Shown piece after piece: positions 46,401 through 54,393 of a stretch of 64,000 nt of DNA. The notes beneath the pieces were generated by a model. It searched no databases and was not told where the DNA came from. It saw only the letters and a list, made by a program, of their open reading frames with translations. Position 1 is the stretch's first letter. Each line of letters starts with the position of its first letter. The stretch comes from Devosia sp. 66-14 (GTDB lineage: Bacteria > Pseudomonadota > Alphaproteobacteria > Rhizobiales > Devosiaceae): positions 282,916 to 346,915 of the forward strand of contig MKVB01000005.1 of assembly GCA_001899085.1 (NCBI GenBank), read 5' to 3'. The position numbers were made by a program, and so were the translations under genes.

Positions 46401-48186
46401 GTCCGATCCCGCGAGTTCGGATTGGCTGTGCGACTTCGACATTACCGTGTTCAACTATGGTGGCGGGGCGCAGCCGGGGCCGATCGAGGTCAAGGACTTC
46501 AACGACAAGCCCACGACCTTCAGCGGGGCGGCGTGCGTGCCTTCGGGCGTCGACCAGTGGCTGTGCACGCGGCCGGCAGCGCTGAACGCGCTGGACAGCT
46601 GGACCTTCCAGGCGACCTCGCACGTCAATCCGAACAGCGTGACGCTGGCGGATTGCAGCGTGGTCAACACGGTGCTGATCACCAACCCGGCGTCGGGCGA
46701 TCCCGGCTATCTGGCGCAGGCATCGCAGAAGGTGCCGCAGCTGTTCATCAATCTCGGACCGGGACCGGTGGCAGTGTATTGCGACCCGCCGAGCCTGAAG
46801 CTGGAGAAGTCAGCGGTTACGACCGTGAAGGCGGGCGACGGCTATGATGCCACATTCACCGTGCGCGCGACCTCGACCGGGCCGGATCCCTATATCGGGA
46901 CGGTCGAACTCGAGGAGCTGCTGCCGGACGGCACCAGCTTCGTGTCGAGCAACTGGGCGTGCGTGCCCACAACCGGCAACGACATGCACTGCTCGTCGCC
47001 GAGCAAGACCATTCCGGTGGGCAAGTACACGCAGATGACGATCGTCATCCACATCCCGGCCGATGTGGCGACCAAGGCCAGCTGCAACGTGGTCAATACG
47101 GTGACGGCCGCGATTTCGGCCGAGGTGCTGCACAGCGCCGAAGGGGTGCAGTACACCGCCTCGGCGGCAGCGCAACTGCCGGCGGAGCTGTGCCGGCCGC
47201 AAAGCACGCCAGTACCGCAGCAATGCCCGACGCAGCAGGTGAAACCTGACGGCAGCTGCTGCGAAGCCGGGCTGCAATGGAACGGCAAGCAGTGTGCCAA
47301 GCCCCGTCCGGTGGTGCCCAAGTGCCCCGCCGACAGCCATCTGACCGATAACGGTGCGTGTGTCTGCGACAAGGGGAGCCACGGCGACCCCGGTCAATGC
47401 GTGCCCAACCAGTCGAGGCCAAGCTGCGACTTCCGCGACAGCCGCCTGATCAATGGCGAATGCGTTTGCCAGCCCGGCACGCACGGCAACCCCGGCCAGT
47501 GCCGGCCGGATGTGGTGCAACCGCCGAGCTGCCCGGATGACAGCCGCCTGCGTCGTGGAGAATGCGTCTGCCTGCAGGGCACACACGGCCAGCCCGGCAA
47601 CTGCCGGCCGGACGTGGTGCAACCGCCGAGCTGTCCGGACGACAGCCGGCTGCGTCGTGGAGAATGTGTCTGCCTGCCGAACACGCATGGCACGCCGGGC
47701 AATTGCCGGCCCGACGTGGCGCAGCCGCCAAGCTGCCCGGATGACAGCCGGCTGCGTGGCGGGCAATGCGTCTGCCTGCCGAACACGCATGGCACGCCGG
47801 GTAAATGCCGGCCGGATGTGGTCGAACAGCCAAGCTGCCCCGATGACAGCCGCCTGCGCGGCGGAGCCTGCGTCTGTCTGCCGAATACGCATGGTACGCC
47901 GGGCAACTGCCGGCCCGACGTGGTCGAACAGCCAAGCTGCCCCGATGACAGCCGCCTGCGCGGCGGAGCCTGCGTCTGCCGGCCGCCGCTGCAGGGGGTG
48001 CCCGGGCAATGCGCGCCGCCGGCGGTCACCGAGCTGCCCGGCTGCCCGGACGACAGCCACTTCGACAAGCGTCGGAACGCCTGCGTCTGCAATCGGGGCC
48101 TGCAAGGTGAGCCCGGCCGGTGCACCGCCCCGACGCTCGACCTGCAGCCGCTGCGGCCGGGACTGAAGGTCCCGAGCATCAACTGA
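43471..48186 (+). CDS. Giant secreted protein: propeller-like region, five DUF11-like units, eight EGF-like Cys repeats
   Basis: A 1571-residue exported protein. A signal peptide covers about 1-34 (VGALVATVLAFIP, cleavage near FTLAA). Residues 35-500 look like a beta-propeller or similar strand-rich domain (NIYLAATSAFGLNIV, GSIWKVDGSTGEISL, LYDPASAQFFVSDLDTGLIY-like blocks). A proline-rich linker lies near 505-525. Five units of about 140 residues begin near 538, 681, 825, 965 and 1107 with patterns such as LTLEKWA, LLLDKIAAPNC and LNIQKTATGC; each resembles the DUF11/prealbumin-like repeat. The C-terminus (from about 1284) has eight 34-35-residue repeats with four cysteines each (CPDDSRL...GECVCL...GTPGNC). 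GGAGAGG precedes the ATG. No anchor or sortase/type-1 signal was recognised. A surface or matrix role is inferred. Confidence 0.85.
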   Translation: MASFCGLRTTRDQFVGALVATVLAFIPTSFTLAADEAIFAPGEPVVTGFSGVVPPAAPPVSGKALDYTFIDPAGSSMVIQQLQPDGPPTGQLIAAKPVFSASAADVGQTFGVALDDAPEFSGAAAPNIYLAATSAFGLNIVVPDADGKPVRSKRGAPGATFMPGQWGGAGGAEGYPGSIWKVDGSTGEISLFTTIAANSGAGLGNLVYDPASAQFFVSDLDTGLIYRLAADGIIIDTFDHGVAGRPTHGLAPVADDGSEMAVTDPAFNSEDPQTWGFTQPERKVYGLAVNGGRLFYAVGQAVWSVRINADGSFGTARWELDITGLPSNSEIASIAFDPQGRMILAQRGPQAGSYDYSVFAEARRSSVVRYEREFPDDPATPGTWVETPDSYAIGMAPDGLGAAGGIALGPDFDTETGTFSGACDAYLWSTGDALRDNGNVDAPLAGPTQVHGLQGNSRALVRPQNDPPTLSFFADYDGNTADDQAAAEGHVGAVAIWQRCENAPESYVPPPVLPPPGYVPPSFGPPHEETGEPGAYGNLTLEKWAKPFFCADAGADWLCHFTIRVENTGMVPYWGPVVIDDHLPAGNPGASMSFWPQPPWSCASTGPTAYQCVAGPVLLYPGDGVVLHEVVTLPKALVNYCSIANVAGLNWGWGGDADPSDDFGVGIAGIKAPGCVPAAGTDLLLDKIAAPNCVDAGANWNCSYGVLVQNAGPGNFSGPISVTDTLGVNAPATVVGPWGCVQAGPVLTCNILAPPVNVPPGWASGFVVTAHVPKNVGPPLCDLDNKANINAPAAGSPMNQVAGNDHDAVTDHIPDPACLVAQPQTDLEMQKTALGCSPYFYGVNGYLCKWQMTLTNLGPDPYAGPLSFVDNSAGVTANELTFLYPFCTGTAVVTCTLPGVGLAPGVPVAIPFHTFIPDGPAVCSVTNNLSILVPNPGSPQNPAGNDSATVGQALPNPACFAPGAPKLNIQKTATGCASDPASSDWLCDFDITVFNYGGGAQPGPIEVKDFNDKPTTFSGAACVPSGVDQWLCTRPAALNALDSWTFQATSHVNPNSVTLADCSVVNTVLITNPASGDPGYLAQASQKVPQLFINLGPGPVAVYCDPPSLKLEKSAVTTVKAGDGYDATFTVRATSTGPDPYIGTVELEELLPDGTSFVSSNWACVPTTGNDMHCSSPSKTIPVGKYTQMTIVIHIPADVATKASCNVVNTVTAAISAEVLHSAEGVQYTASAAAQLPAELCRPQSTPVPQQCPTQQVKPDGSCCEAGLQWNGKQCAKPRPVVPKCPADSHLTDNGACVCDKGSHGDPGQCVPNQSRPSCDFRDSRLINGECVCQPGTHGNPGQCRPDVVQPPSCPDDSRLRRGECVCLQGTHGQPGNCRPDVVQPPSCPDDSRLRRGECVCLPNTHGTPGNCRPDVAQPPSCPDDSRLRGGQCVCLPNTHGTPGKCRPDVVEQPSCPDDSRLRGGACVCLPNTHGTPGNCRPDVVEQPSCPDDSRLRGGACVCRPPLQGVPGQCAPPAVTELPGCPDDSHFDKRRNACVCNRGLQGEPGRCTAPTLDLQPLRPGLKVPSIN
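47320..48145 (+). repeat. Eight tandem ~102-bp coding repeats (EGF-like units)
   Basis: Units begin at about 47320, 47422, 47527, 47629, 47731, 47833, 47935 and 48040. The central five are exactly 102 bp apart and very alike in DNA (for example ACGCATGGCACGCCGGGC recurs). The end units are more diverged. Each codes for four cysteines in a C-x11-C-x-C-x10-C arrangement. The high DNA identity of the inner units suggests recent expansion or exchange. Confidence 0.9.
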
Positions 48187-48191
48187 AGCGA

Positions 48192-48222
48192 GGGGGCCGC
48201 GCACCGACGGTGCGTGGCCCCC
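48192..48222. terminator. 14-bp hairpin between converging genes
   Basis: GGGGGCCGCGCACC pairs with GGTGCGTGGCCCCC (one G-U) around a GAC loop, six bases after the stop of the 1571-residue gene and just before the stop of the convergent HtrA-like gene. It may serve as a bidirectional terminator. No T-run is present on either strand. Confidence 0.65.
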
Positions 48223-48227
48223 AAACC

Positions 48228-49133
48228 CTATTGCAGGTGCGGCTTGCGCAGGAAGCTGTTGCGGTCGGCGGATTTGATGCGCACCCAGGTGTCGCGCCCA
48301 TCGCGCACGACGCGCATCGGAAACTCGGCGCCGACCGGGCCGGCGCTCCAGACCTTCCTATAGAAATCTGCAAGGCTTTCGACCTCGCCGTCGCGGACGT
48401 CGGAGATCACGTCGCCCTGGCGCAGGCCGGCCTTGGCGGCCGGGCCGCCGTCGGCGACGCTCATCACCACCACCTCGCCGTCGCTCTCGGCGGAGAACAC
48501 CCCGAGCCAGGGCCGCGGCGGACGGTTCGCTTCGCCGCGGGTGAGGAGGTCGTCGAGGATGGGGCGCAGCAGGTCGATCGGGACGACCATGTTGATGTCG
48601 GCGGTTTCACCGGCCCGCATCATCTGCAGGCGGAGCGAGCCGACACCGAGCAGCGTGCCGTCGGCGCCGATCAGCGCAGCGCCTCCCCAGGACGGATGCG
48701 CCGGGGCAGTGAAGATCGCCTCGTCGAGCAGGTATTCCCAGTAGCCGGCGAATTCCTGCTTGGCGACGATGGTGGCACGGATGGAGCGGCCGGTGCCGTC
48801 GGCAAAGACGACGGCATCGCCGAGCCGGGCGTCGGCGGAGCTGCCCAGCTCGAGCGCCGGCAGGTCGAGCGACCCGAGCGCCTGCACCAGGCCGAAGCCG
48901 GTTTCCTGATCATAGGCGAGCGCGTGCGCGGCGACGACCCGGCCGTCATGCGTAGTTATCCACACCTCTTCTGCCTCGGTGATCAGATAGCCGATGGTGA
49001 GCACCAGCCCGCTCTCGCGAATGACGACGCCGCTGCCTTCGCGCAGGGTGCCCAGCGCTGCGGCGGTAAAGGCATCGTCGGGAATTGTTGATCGGACGGC
49101 CACGACTGACCGCAAGGTCGGATCGATATCCAT
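48228..49133 (-). CDS. HtrA/DegP-like PDZ protein lacking the protease catalytic triad
   Basis: A 301-residue trypsin-fold plus PDZ protein. The protease half aligns by eye with HtrA: GSGVVIRESGLVLTIGYLI, AYDQETGFGLVQAL and HPSWGGAALIG. The catalytic histidine (TNNHV in HtrA) is Y, the aspartate (TDLAV) is G, and the serine (GNSGGP) is replaced within SWGGAA. The PDZ domain (about 200-285, WLGVFS..., GGPAAKAGLRQGDVI) is normal. No signal peptide is visible, so it looks cytoplasmic unless the start is further upstream. I chose ATG 49133 with AGGA before it. It is probably a peptide-binding or regulatory pseudoprotease. It converges with the giant secreted protein gene. Confidence 0.85.
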   Translation of the reverse strand: MDIDPTLRSVVAVRSTIPDDAFTAAALGTLREGSGVVIRESGLVLTIGYLITEAEEVWITTHDGRVVAAHALAYDQETGFGLVQALGSLDLPALELGSSADARLGDAVVFADGTGRSIRATIVAKQEFAGYWEYLLDEAIFTAPAHPSWGGAALIGADGTLLGVGSLRLQMMRAGETADINMVVPIDLLRPILDDLLTRGEANRPPRPWLGVFSAESDGEVVVMSVADGGPAAKAGLRQGDVISDVRDGEVESLADFYRKVWSAGPVGAEFPMRVVRDGRDTWVRIKSADRNSFLRKPHLQ

Positions 49134-49370
49134 GCTCTTGTCCTGATGTTGCGGAGGGGAACGCGACCCGGTCGGCACGCGATACCCGCACCAAGGTAGG
49201 CACTGCGGCATGGGCTCGCAAGACCCTCGGCCGAGCGAACCCTGAGGTACGTGTTGCGGCAGGACGATTTCTGTTCAATGCTGCACAGGTCAACATCAAT
49301 AAGGCGGACGCCACGAGCCGCCAACGAGCCGTGACTAGGAGAGACTGCCCAACGAGGAGGAGAATCCAGC
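49134..49370. other. Divergent intergenic region, HtrA-like gene / CUT1 unit
   Basis: This 237-bp gap holds no credible gene. It should contain the promoters of the pseudoprotease gene and of the binding-protein operon. The downstream ribosome site is GGAGGAGAA (about 49355-49363). No regulator gene is adjacent and I found no clear operator. Confidence 0.45.
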
Positions 49371-50777
49371 ATGACTATCAAGAAGTTGAGCCGTCGCGAC
49401 GTCCTGAGGGGGACCGTTGCTACCGGCGCCGGACTGATTGCCGCGGGGAGCGGACTTCCGGTTTTCGCGCAGGACGCTGCGCCCAAGCCCGACGAGGCGC
49501 TGCCGGTCGGCGGTTCGGGAAAACTCACCGTCATCCACCGCACCGAGTATTTCGAAGCGGCGCAGACGGCGTTCCGCGACACCGTACAGTCGTTTGCCGA
49601 CAAGAAGGGCGTGCAGCTCGACATCTCGACCACCAACCCTGAGTCCTTCGGCGACTTCATGGGCAAGATGACGGCGGCGGTCAAGGCCGGCAACCCGCCG
49701 GATTTCGCCTATACGTCCAACGTCTCGATCTCGCAGCTGCACCTGCTCGATCTGGTCGAGGACATGACCGATGTGGTCGACGAGGCGGTCAAGCTCTACG
49801 GCGAGATCATGCCGGGCCTCAATGCCGCCAAGACAGCGCAGATCGACGGCAAGTGGTGGGCGGTGCCGCTGATCGGCACCACCACGGGCTATTACGCCCG
49901 CGGCGACAAGCTGAAGGAAAAGGGCATCGACCCGGCCTCGCTCAAGACCATCGTCGATCGCCGTGAAGCGGCGCTCGCCATTTCGGGCCCCGATTTCTAC
50001 GGCTGGGGCTTTACCCCGAACCAATCCGGCGACGGCTTCGGCTTCCTGATTTCGGTGGTGCAGGCCTATGGCGGCTCGTTCACCGACCAGACCGGACAGG
50101 TGGTCAAGTTCAACTCGCCGGAAACCGTGCAGGCGTTCGAATTCCTCCGCGAAACCTACGACCGCAACGGCAAGTATGCCGCCATGCTGCCGCCGGGGAT
50201 CGAGAGCTGGAACGACACCGGCAACAACGAGGCCTATCTCGCCGGGCAGATCGGGTTCACGCAGAACGCCTTCTCGATCTACGCCCAGAGTAAGCGCGAC
50301 AACAACCCGGTCTATCCCAATACCCTGCTGCTGCGGGCGCCGACGGCGATCAACGGCGACAGCCGCGACGGCGGCAATGTCGGCGGCTGGATGACCGTGT
50401 TCAAGGGGGCGCCAAACGCGGCGCTGGCCAAGAAGCTGGCGCTCGACCTGCTCGATCCGACGAACTTCAACAAGATCGCCTCGTTGGGCAGCGTGCTGTT
50501 CACGCCGGCCTATGCAAACCTGTGGACCGACGAGCTGATGTCGGCCGAACCGAACCTCAAGACCATCAAGGAGGCGGTCAGCGTCACCGATCCGTTCCTC
50601 GGCCAGTCGTGGCCGGCGAACCCCAATGCCGGCGTCGATGCCATCCGCGCCCAAGGCGTGCTGGAGCAATCGGTCGGCAACGTCATCTCGGGCCGCATGT
50701 CGCCCGCCGATGCGGTGAAGGACGCGCACCAGAAGATGGTGGACCTGTTCGAAGAAGGCGGGATCATGCAGCCCTGA
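49371..50777 (+). CDS. CUT1 solute-binding protein with Tat-type signal
   Basis: A 468-residue periplasmic binding protein. The N-terminus has SRRDVLRG followed by a hydrophobic stretch and FAQ cleavage, which fits a twin-arginine signal. The fold is family-1 solute-binding (FGDFMGKMTAAVKAGNPPDFAY, WWAVPLIGTTTGYYARGDKL, SFGYW-type regions). It heads a two-gene importer with a fused permease; a stem-loop lies between them. No ATPase is encoded. The substrate is presumably a sugar or sugar acid. Confidence 0.9.
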   Translation: MTIKKLSRRDVLRGTVATGAGLIAAGSGLPVFAQDAAPKPDEALPVGGSGKLTVIHRTEYFEAAQTAFRDTVQSFADKKGVQLDISTTNPESFGDFMGKMTAAVKAGNPPDFAYTSNVSISQLHLLDLVEDMTDVVDEAVKLYGEIMPGLNAAKTAQIDGKWWAVPLIGTTTGYYARGDKLKEKGIDPASLKTIVDRREAALAISGPDFYGWGFTPNQSGDGFGFLISVVQAYGGSFTDQTGQVVKFNSPETVQAFEFLRETYDRNGKYAAMLPPGIESWNDTGNNEAYLAGQIGFTQNAFSIYAQSKRDNNPVYPNTLLLRAPTAINGDSRDGGNVGGWMTVFKGAPNAALAKKLALDLLDPTNFNKIASLGSVLFTPAYANLWTDELMSAEPNLKTIKEAVSVTDPFLGQSWPANPNAGVDAIRAQGVLEQSVGNVISGRMSPADAVKDAHQKMVDLFEEGGIMQP

Positions 50778-50794
50778 GGCTGCACTGCTTCCGG

Positions 50795-50821
50795 CCGGAG
50801 GGCTGCAGCGCTGCCCTCCGG
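50795..50821 (+). terminator. Hairpin between binding-protein gene and fused permease gene
   Basis: CCGGAGGGC pairs perfectly with GCCCTCCGG around a 9-base loop, 18 bases after the binding-protein stop. This type of intercistronic stem usually keeps the binding-protein mRNA more abundant than the permease mRNA. Confidence 0.65.
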
Positions 50822-50919
50822 TCCCCCGATGCGCGGCCGGGACCGTCACATTGTGACACCCGGCAGCGCCCAACTCCTGCACCTCGACCCGGGGTGCTCA
50901 GCTGGAAGGAGGCTTGACC

Positions 50920-52875
50920 TTGGACAAGCGCATCAGTCTCGACATGCCGGTCGGCGCCGCCACCACCGCCGTACGTCCGCGTTTCAAGCTCAAGAACATC
51001 CTCGGCCGCGACTGGCGGATCGCCTATCTGTTCGTGCTGCCCATGGTGCTGCTGATGGCGGGGCTGATCTTCTGGCCGTTCATCAGCGCCATCCTGATGT
51101 CGATGACGACATTCAACTTCAACACCGGCGAGACGGTGCAGGTGGGCCTCAGGAATTATCAGCGGCTCTACACCAACTCCGACTACCTGCTGTCGCTGTC
51201 CAACACGATCAACTTCACCTTCTGGTCGCTCAGCATCAAGTTCGTCACCGGCATGACGATCGCCATGATCCTCCACTCCAAGTTGCCGTGGCGCAACCTG
51301 ATGTCGGCGATCATGCTGCTGCCCTGGATCGTGCCCGAGATCGTCACGGCGTTGGCCTGGAAATCGATCTACGACCCGCTGTTCGGTGGCCTCAACCCCA
51401 TCCTGCAGGGCGCCGGCCTTATCAACAAGCCGCTGGGCTGGCTGTCGGATTCGAACCTGGCACTGGGCAGCGTCATCGCGGTGAACGTCTGGAAGGGCAT
51501 CCCGTTCTTCACGCTGCTGCTGCTAGCGGGCCTCAAGGCGATCGATACCGAACTCTATGAATCGGCCGAGGTCGACGGCGCCAATGCGGTGCAGCGCTTC
51601 CGCTACATCACCCTGCCGGGCATGCGCTACGTCATCCTGGTGGTGCTGCTCCTGAGCTTCATTTCCACCTTCAACCAGTTCGGGCTGATCTTCCTGATGA
51701 CCGGCGGGGGCCCAAGCGGCGCGACGCGGCTCTATTCGATCCTCGCCTATGAGAAGGCGATCGGCTCCCTGCAGTACGGCCCGGGCAGCGCCATTGCGCT
51801 CTCGGTGGCGCCGCTCATGGCGTTCCTCATCTACCTGCTCTCCAAATACATGCGGCATGACGAGCGCGCCGCGGGCGTGCAGAAGAAGGGGCTCGGCATC
51901 GGCAAGTTCTTCGGCGGGTTGTTCAGCTTCGTGCTCGACATCTTCTTCTGGCCGTTCGACATGCTGAACCGCGGCATCGAGGTGGTGGGCCGGGCGCTGC
52001 GCAAGCGCATGACCGGCTCGAGCGAGAAGCCGGTGTTCAAGCCGCAGGGCCGGGAACGCATGGGGATCGGCATCCGCATCCTGATCCTCTTGCCGATCAT
52101 GGCGTTCGTCCTGTTCCCGTTCTACTGGGTGCTGATCACCTCGTTCAAAACGACGACGCAGATCAGCCAGCGCCAGTCGATCTTCTGGCCGGATCCGCCG
52201 ACGCTCAACCAGTATCAGGAGCTGATCTTCGGCTCGCCATTCCTGCACTGGCTGGGTAACTCGATCCTCGTCGCGGCGTTGAGCACGGTCATTTCGGTGG
52301 CGATCGCGGCGCTCGCCGCCTATGCGCTGACCCGGCTCAAATTCCTCGGCGCCGGATTGCTCACCACCGCGATCCTCATCACCTACCTGCTGCCGGGCAC
52401 GCTGATCTTCATCCCGCTCTACCAGACGCTGAGCGACCTGGGACTGATCAACAGCTACGGCGCCCTGCTGACCACCTACCCGACCTTCCTCGTCCCCTTC
52501 GCCACCTGGGTGCTGATCGGCTACTTCCGCTCGATCCCGGTGGAACTCGAAGAGGCGGCGATGATCGACGGCGCGAGCCGGCTCTACGCCTTCATCCGCA
52601 TCACCCTGCCGCTGGCGGCGCCGGCCCTGCTGTCGGTGGCGCTGTTCGCCTTCACCAATGCGTGGAACGAGTTCCTGTTCGCCTTCGTGTTCATCACCTC
52701 GGAATCGCTGAGGACACTGCCGATCGGCCTGCAATCGATGGTGGTGGGAGACATCCTGCCCTGGGGCGAACTGATGGCGGCCTCGCTGCTGACGGCGATC
52801 CCGGTGGCGGTGCTCTACATGTACGCCCAGCGCTTTCTCGTGGGCGGGCTGACCGTCGGGGCGGTGAAGGGGTAG
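50920..52875 (+). CDS. Fused CUT1 permease (MalF-like and MalG-like halves in one chain)
   Basis: A 651-residue membrane protein containing two complete permease subunits. The first half (about 25-310) has six spans and the EAA loop LYESAEVDGANAVQRFRYITLP. A ~70-residue hydrophilic/amphipathic linker follows (about 320-385, with WPFDMLNRGIEVVGRAL). The second half has six spans and the EAA loop LEEAAMIDGASRLYAFIRITLP, ending LTVGAVKG. I see no stop or frameshift, so the fusion is real in this sequence. I favour a TTG start at 50920, 7 bases after AAGGAGG; TTG 50914 is too close to it and ATG 50944 lacks a ribosome site. No ATPase is near. Confidence 0.92.
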   Translation: MDKRISLDMPVGAATTAVRPRFKLKNILGRDWRIAYLFVLPMVLLMAGLIFWPFISAILMSMTTFNFNTGETVQVGLRNYQRLYTNSDYLLSLSNTINFTFWSLSIKFVTGMTIAMILHSKLPWRNLMSAIMLLPWIVPEIVTALAWKSIYDPLFGGLNPILQGAGLINKPLGWLSDSNLALGSVIAVNVWKGIPFFTLLLLAGLKAIDTELYESAEVDGANAVQRFRYITLPGMRYVILVVLLLSFISTFNQFGLIFLMTGGGPSGATRLYSILAYEKAIGSLQYGPGSAIALSVAPLMAFLIYLLSKYMRHDERAAGVQKKGLGIGKFFGGLFSFVLDIFFWPFDMLNRGIEVVGRALRKRMTGSSEKPVFKPQGRERMGIGIRILILLPIMAFVLFPFYWVLITSFKTTTQISQRQSIFWPDPPTLNQYQELIFGSPFLHWLGNSILVAALSTVISVAIAALAAYALTRLKFLGAGLLTTAILITYLLPGTLIFIPLYQTLSDLGLINSYGALLTTYPTFLVPFATWVLIGYFRSIPVELEEAAMIDGASRLYAFIRITLPLAAPALLSVALFAFTNAWNEFLFAFVFITSESLRTLPIGLQSMVVGDILPWGELMAASLLTAIPVAVLYMYAQRFLVGGLTVGAVKG

Positions 52876-52912
52876 CAGGCGGTGGCCGTGGGTGGGCTAA
52901 GCCGAGTCTGCG

Positions 52913-53072
52913 GCCCACCCCACCCAGCTTCGCTAGGCGGCTGAGCCGCCAAGCTGCGCTGCCCTCCCCATCAAGGGGAGGGAGAACGCCGCACCATCAG
53001 TATGCGTCTCCTTCCCCACAGGGCGCTACCGCGTCCCCTTGTGGGGAGGGATCAAGGGTGGGGGTGGCCACA
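52913..53072. repeat. Long intergenic palindromic repeat, family B copy 2
   Basis: It starts CACCCCACCCAGCTTCGC and ends GGATCAAGGGTGGGGGTGG like the copy at 6750-6900. The middle differs: an extra ACAGGGCGCTACCGCG-type insertion lies between the inner hairpins. It separates the converging fused-permease and dehydratase genes. Confidence 0.85.
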
Positions 53073-53096
53073 TGCTCCGAGCGCAGGGGTCCCCCC

Positions 53097-54251
53097 TCAC
53101 TCGAACCAGGTCGTCCCCGGATACTGGTGCTGGCGGGCCACGGCCTCGTTCAGTTCGAGCCCGATGCCCGGCCGATCGGTCAGCTTGATGCGGCCGTTCT
53201 CGATGATCTCGCCACCATCGGTGATGGTCGACCAGTAGTCGCGGTGGAACCAGTGGAACTCCAGCACCAGGAAGTTCGGCACCGTGGCGCAGACCTGCGC
53301 CGAGGCCATGGTGCCGATCGGCGATGAGACGTTGTGCGGGGCGAACGGGATGGAATAGAGGTCGGCCATCTCGGCGATCTTGCGGCATTCGGAGAGCCCG
53401 CCGCATTTCGGGATGTCGGGCATGATGATGTCGAGCGCCTGCTGCTCGAACACTTTCCGGAAGCCGTGCCGCAGGTAGAGGTTCTCGCCGCCGCAGATCG
53501 GCACGCTGGTCGAGCGGGTGATCTCGGCCATGGCGTCGATATTCTCGGGCGGGATCGGCTCTTCCAGCCACATCAGCTGCAGATGCTCGAGGTCCTTGGC
53601 GAGACGGATGGCGGAATGCTTGTCGAGCCTGGTGTGCAGGTCGCACGCCACCTCCACTTCCTTGCCGGCGGCCTTCACCACCATCTCGGCCAGCTGCACC
53701 ATGCGGTCATGCTCCCACTTGTTGGGAGTCATGTTGAACCTGTCCTTCTCGTACCAGCCGGTTTCCGAGCCGGTATGGCCATAGGCGCGGATATCGAGGT
53801 CGACCTTGAGCGCCGAGAACCCGGCCGCCAGCACCTTGTCGACCTCGGCCTGCACCTCATCCATGTTCATGCCGGGCGAGACTTCGCAGTCGCAATAGAC
53901 GCGGATGTCGTCGCGGAACTTGCCGCCCATCAGCTCGTAGATCGGTACCTTCAGGGCCTTGCCCTTCAGATCCCACAGCGCGATCTCGATACCGGTGAGC
54001 GCGGTGATCAGGGCGCCGGCGAAGCCGCCTTCGAACACCAGGCTGCGGCGGGTTTCCTCGAAGATCGCGTCGATGGCGAAGGGGTCGCGGCCGATCAGGC
54101 GCTCCTCCAGTTCCTTGATGATGGCGATGGCCTGGTAGCCGCCATGCACGCATTCGCCCAGCCCGGTAATGCCGGCGTCGGTCTCGATCCTCACCCACAG
54201 ATGCATGCAATGGCCGCTCGTCGCCGCCGTCTTCACCGAAGTGATCTTCAC
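53097..54251 (-). CDS. Enolase-superfamily acid-sugar dehydratase (mandelate-racemase group)
   Basis: A 384-residue protein. Metal ligands are D204 (CDLH), E230/E231 (WLEEP) and E256 (GGEN). H206 (DLH) and H306 (APHN) are placed like the acid/base pair of galactonate and mannonate dehydratases. KVDLD at 149-153 marks the first barrel strand. The reaction is most likely loss of water from a hexonate or hexarate to a 2-keto-3-deoxy acid. It diverges from nothing directly: a truncated LacI gene lies upstream on the same strand. Its neighbours (two sugar importers and a Gfo/Idh protein) fit a sugar-acid pathway. Confidence 0.9.
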   Translation of the reverse strand: MKITSVKTAATSGHCMHLWVRIETDAGITGLGECVHGGYQAIAIIKELEERLIGRDPFAIDAIFEETRRSLVFEGGFAGALITALTGIEIALWDLKGKALKVPIYELMGGKFRDDIRVYCDCEVSPGMNMDEVQAEVDKVLAAGFSALKVDLDIRAYGHTGSETGWYEKDRFNMTPNKWEHDRMVQLAEMVVKAAGKEVEVACDLHTRLDKHSAIRLAKDLEHLQLMWLEEPIPPENIDAMAEITRSTSVPICGGENLYLRHGFRKVFEQQALDIIMPDIPKCGGLSECRKIAEMADLYSIPFAPHNVSSPIGTMASAQVCATVPNFLVLEFHWFHRDYWSTITDGGEIIENGRIKLTDRPGIGLELNEAVARQHQYPGTTWFE

Positions 54252-54393
54252 GTCGCCTCTCCCTCGCTGTCCTCCACGCTCCTCCGCGTGGACAGGGTCA
54301 GGTTACAGGCGACAGGCGCGGTGGCAACCGGCGATCACGCCGTCGGCGATACGTCGAAAGTCGCAACGAGGTGCGACATGCCCTTGCAGAACG

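Noticed and set aside
47320-48145. Possible CRISPR array or satellite because of regular 102-bp repeats
   Set aside because: The repeats are in frame in a long gene, code for conserved cysteines, and vary in codon-like fashion. There are no unique spacers.
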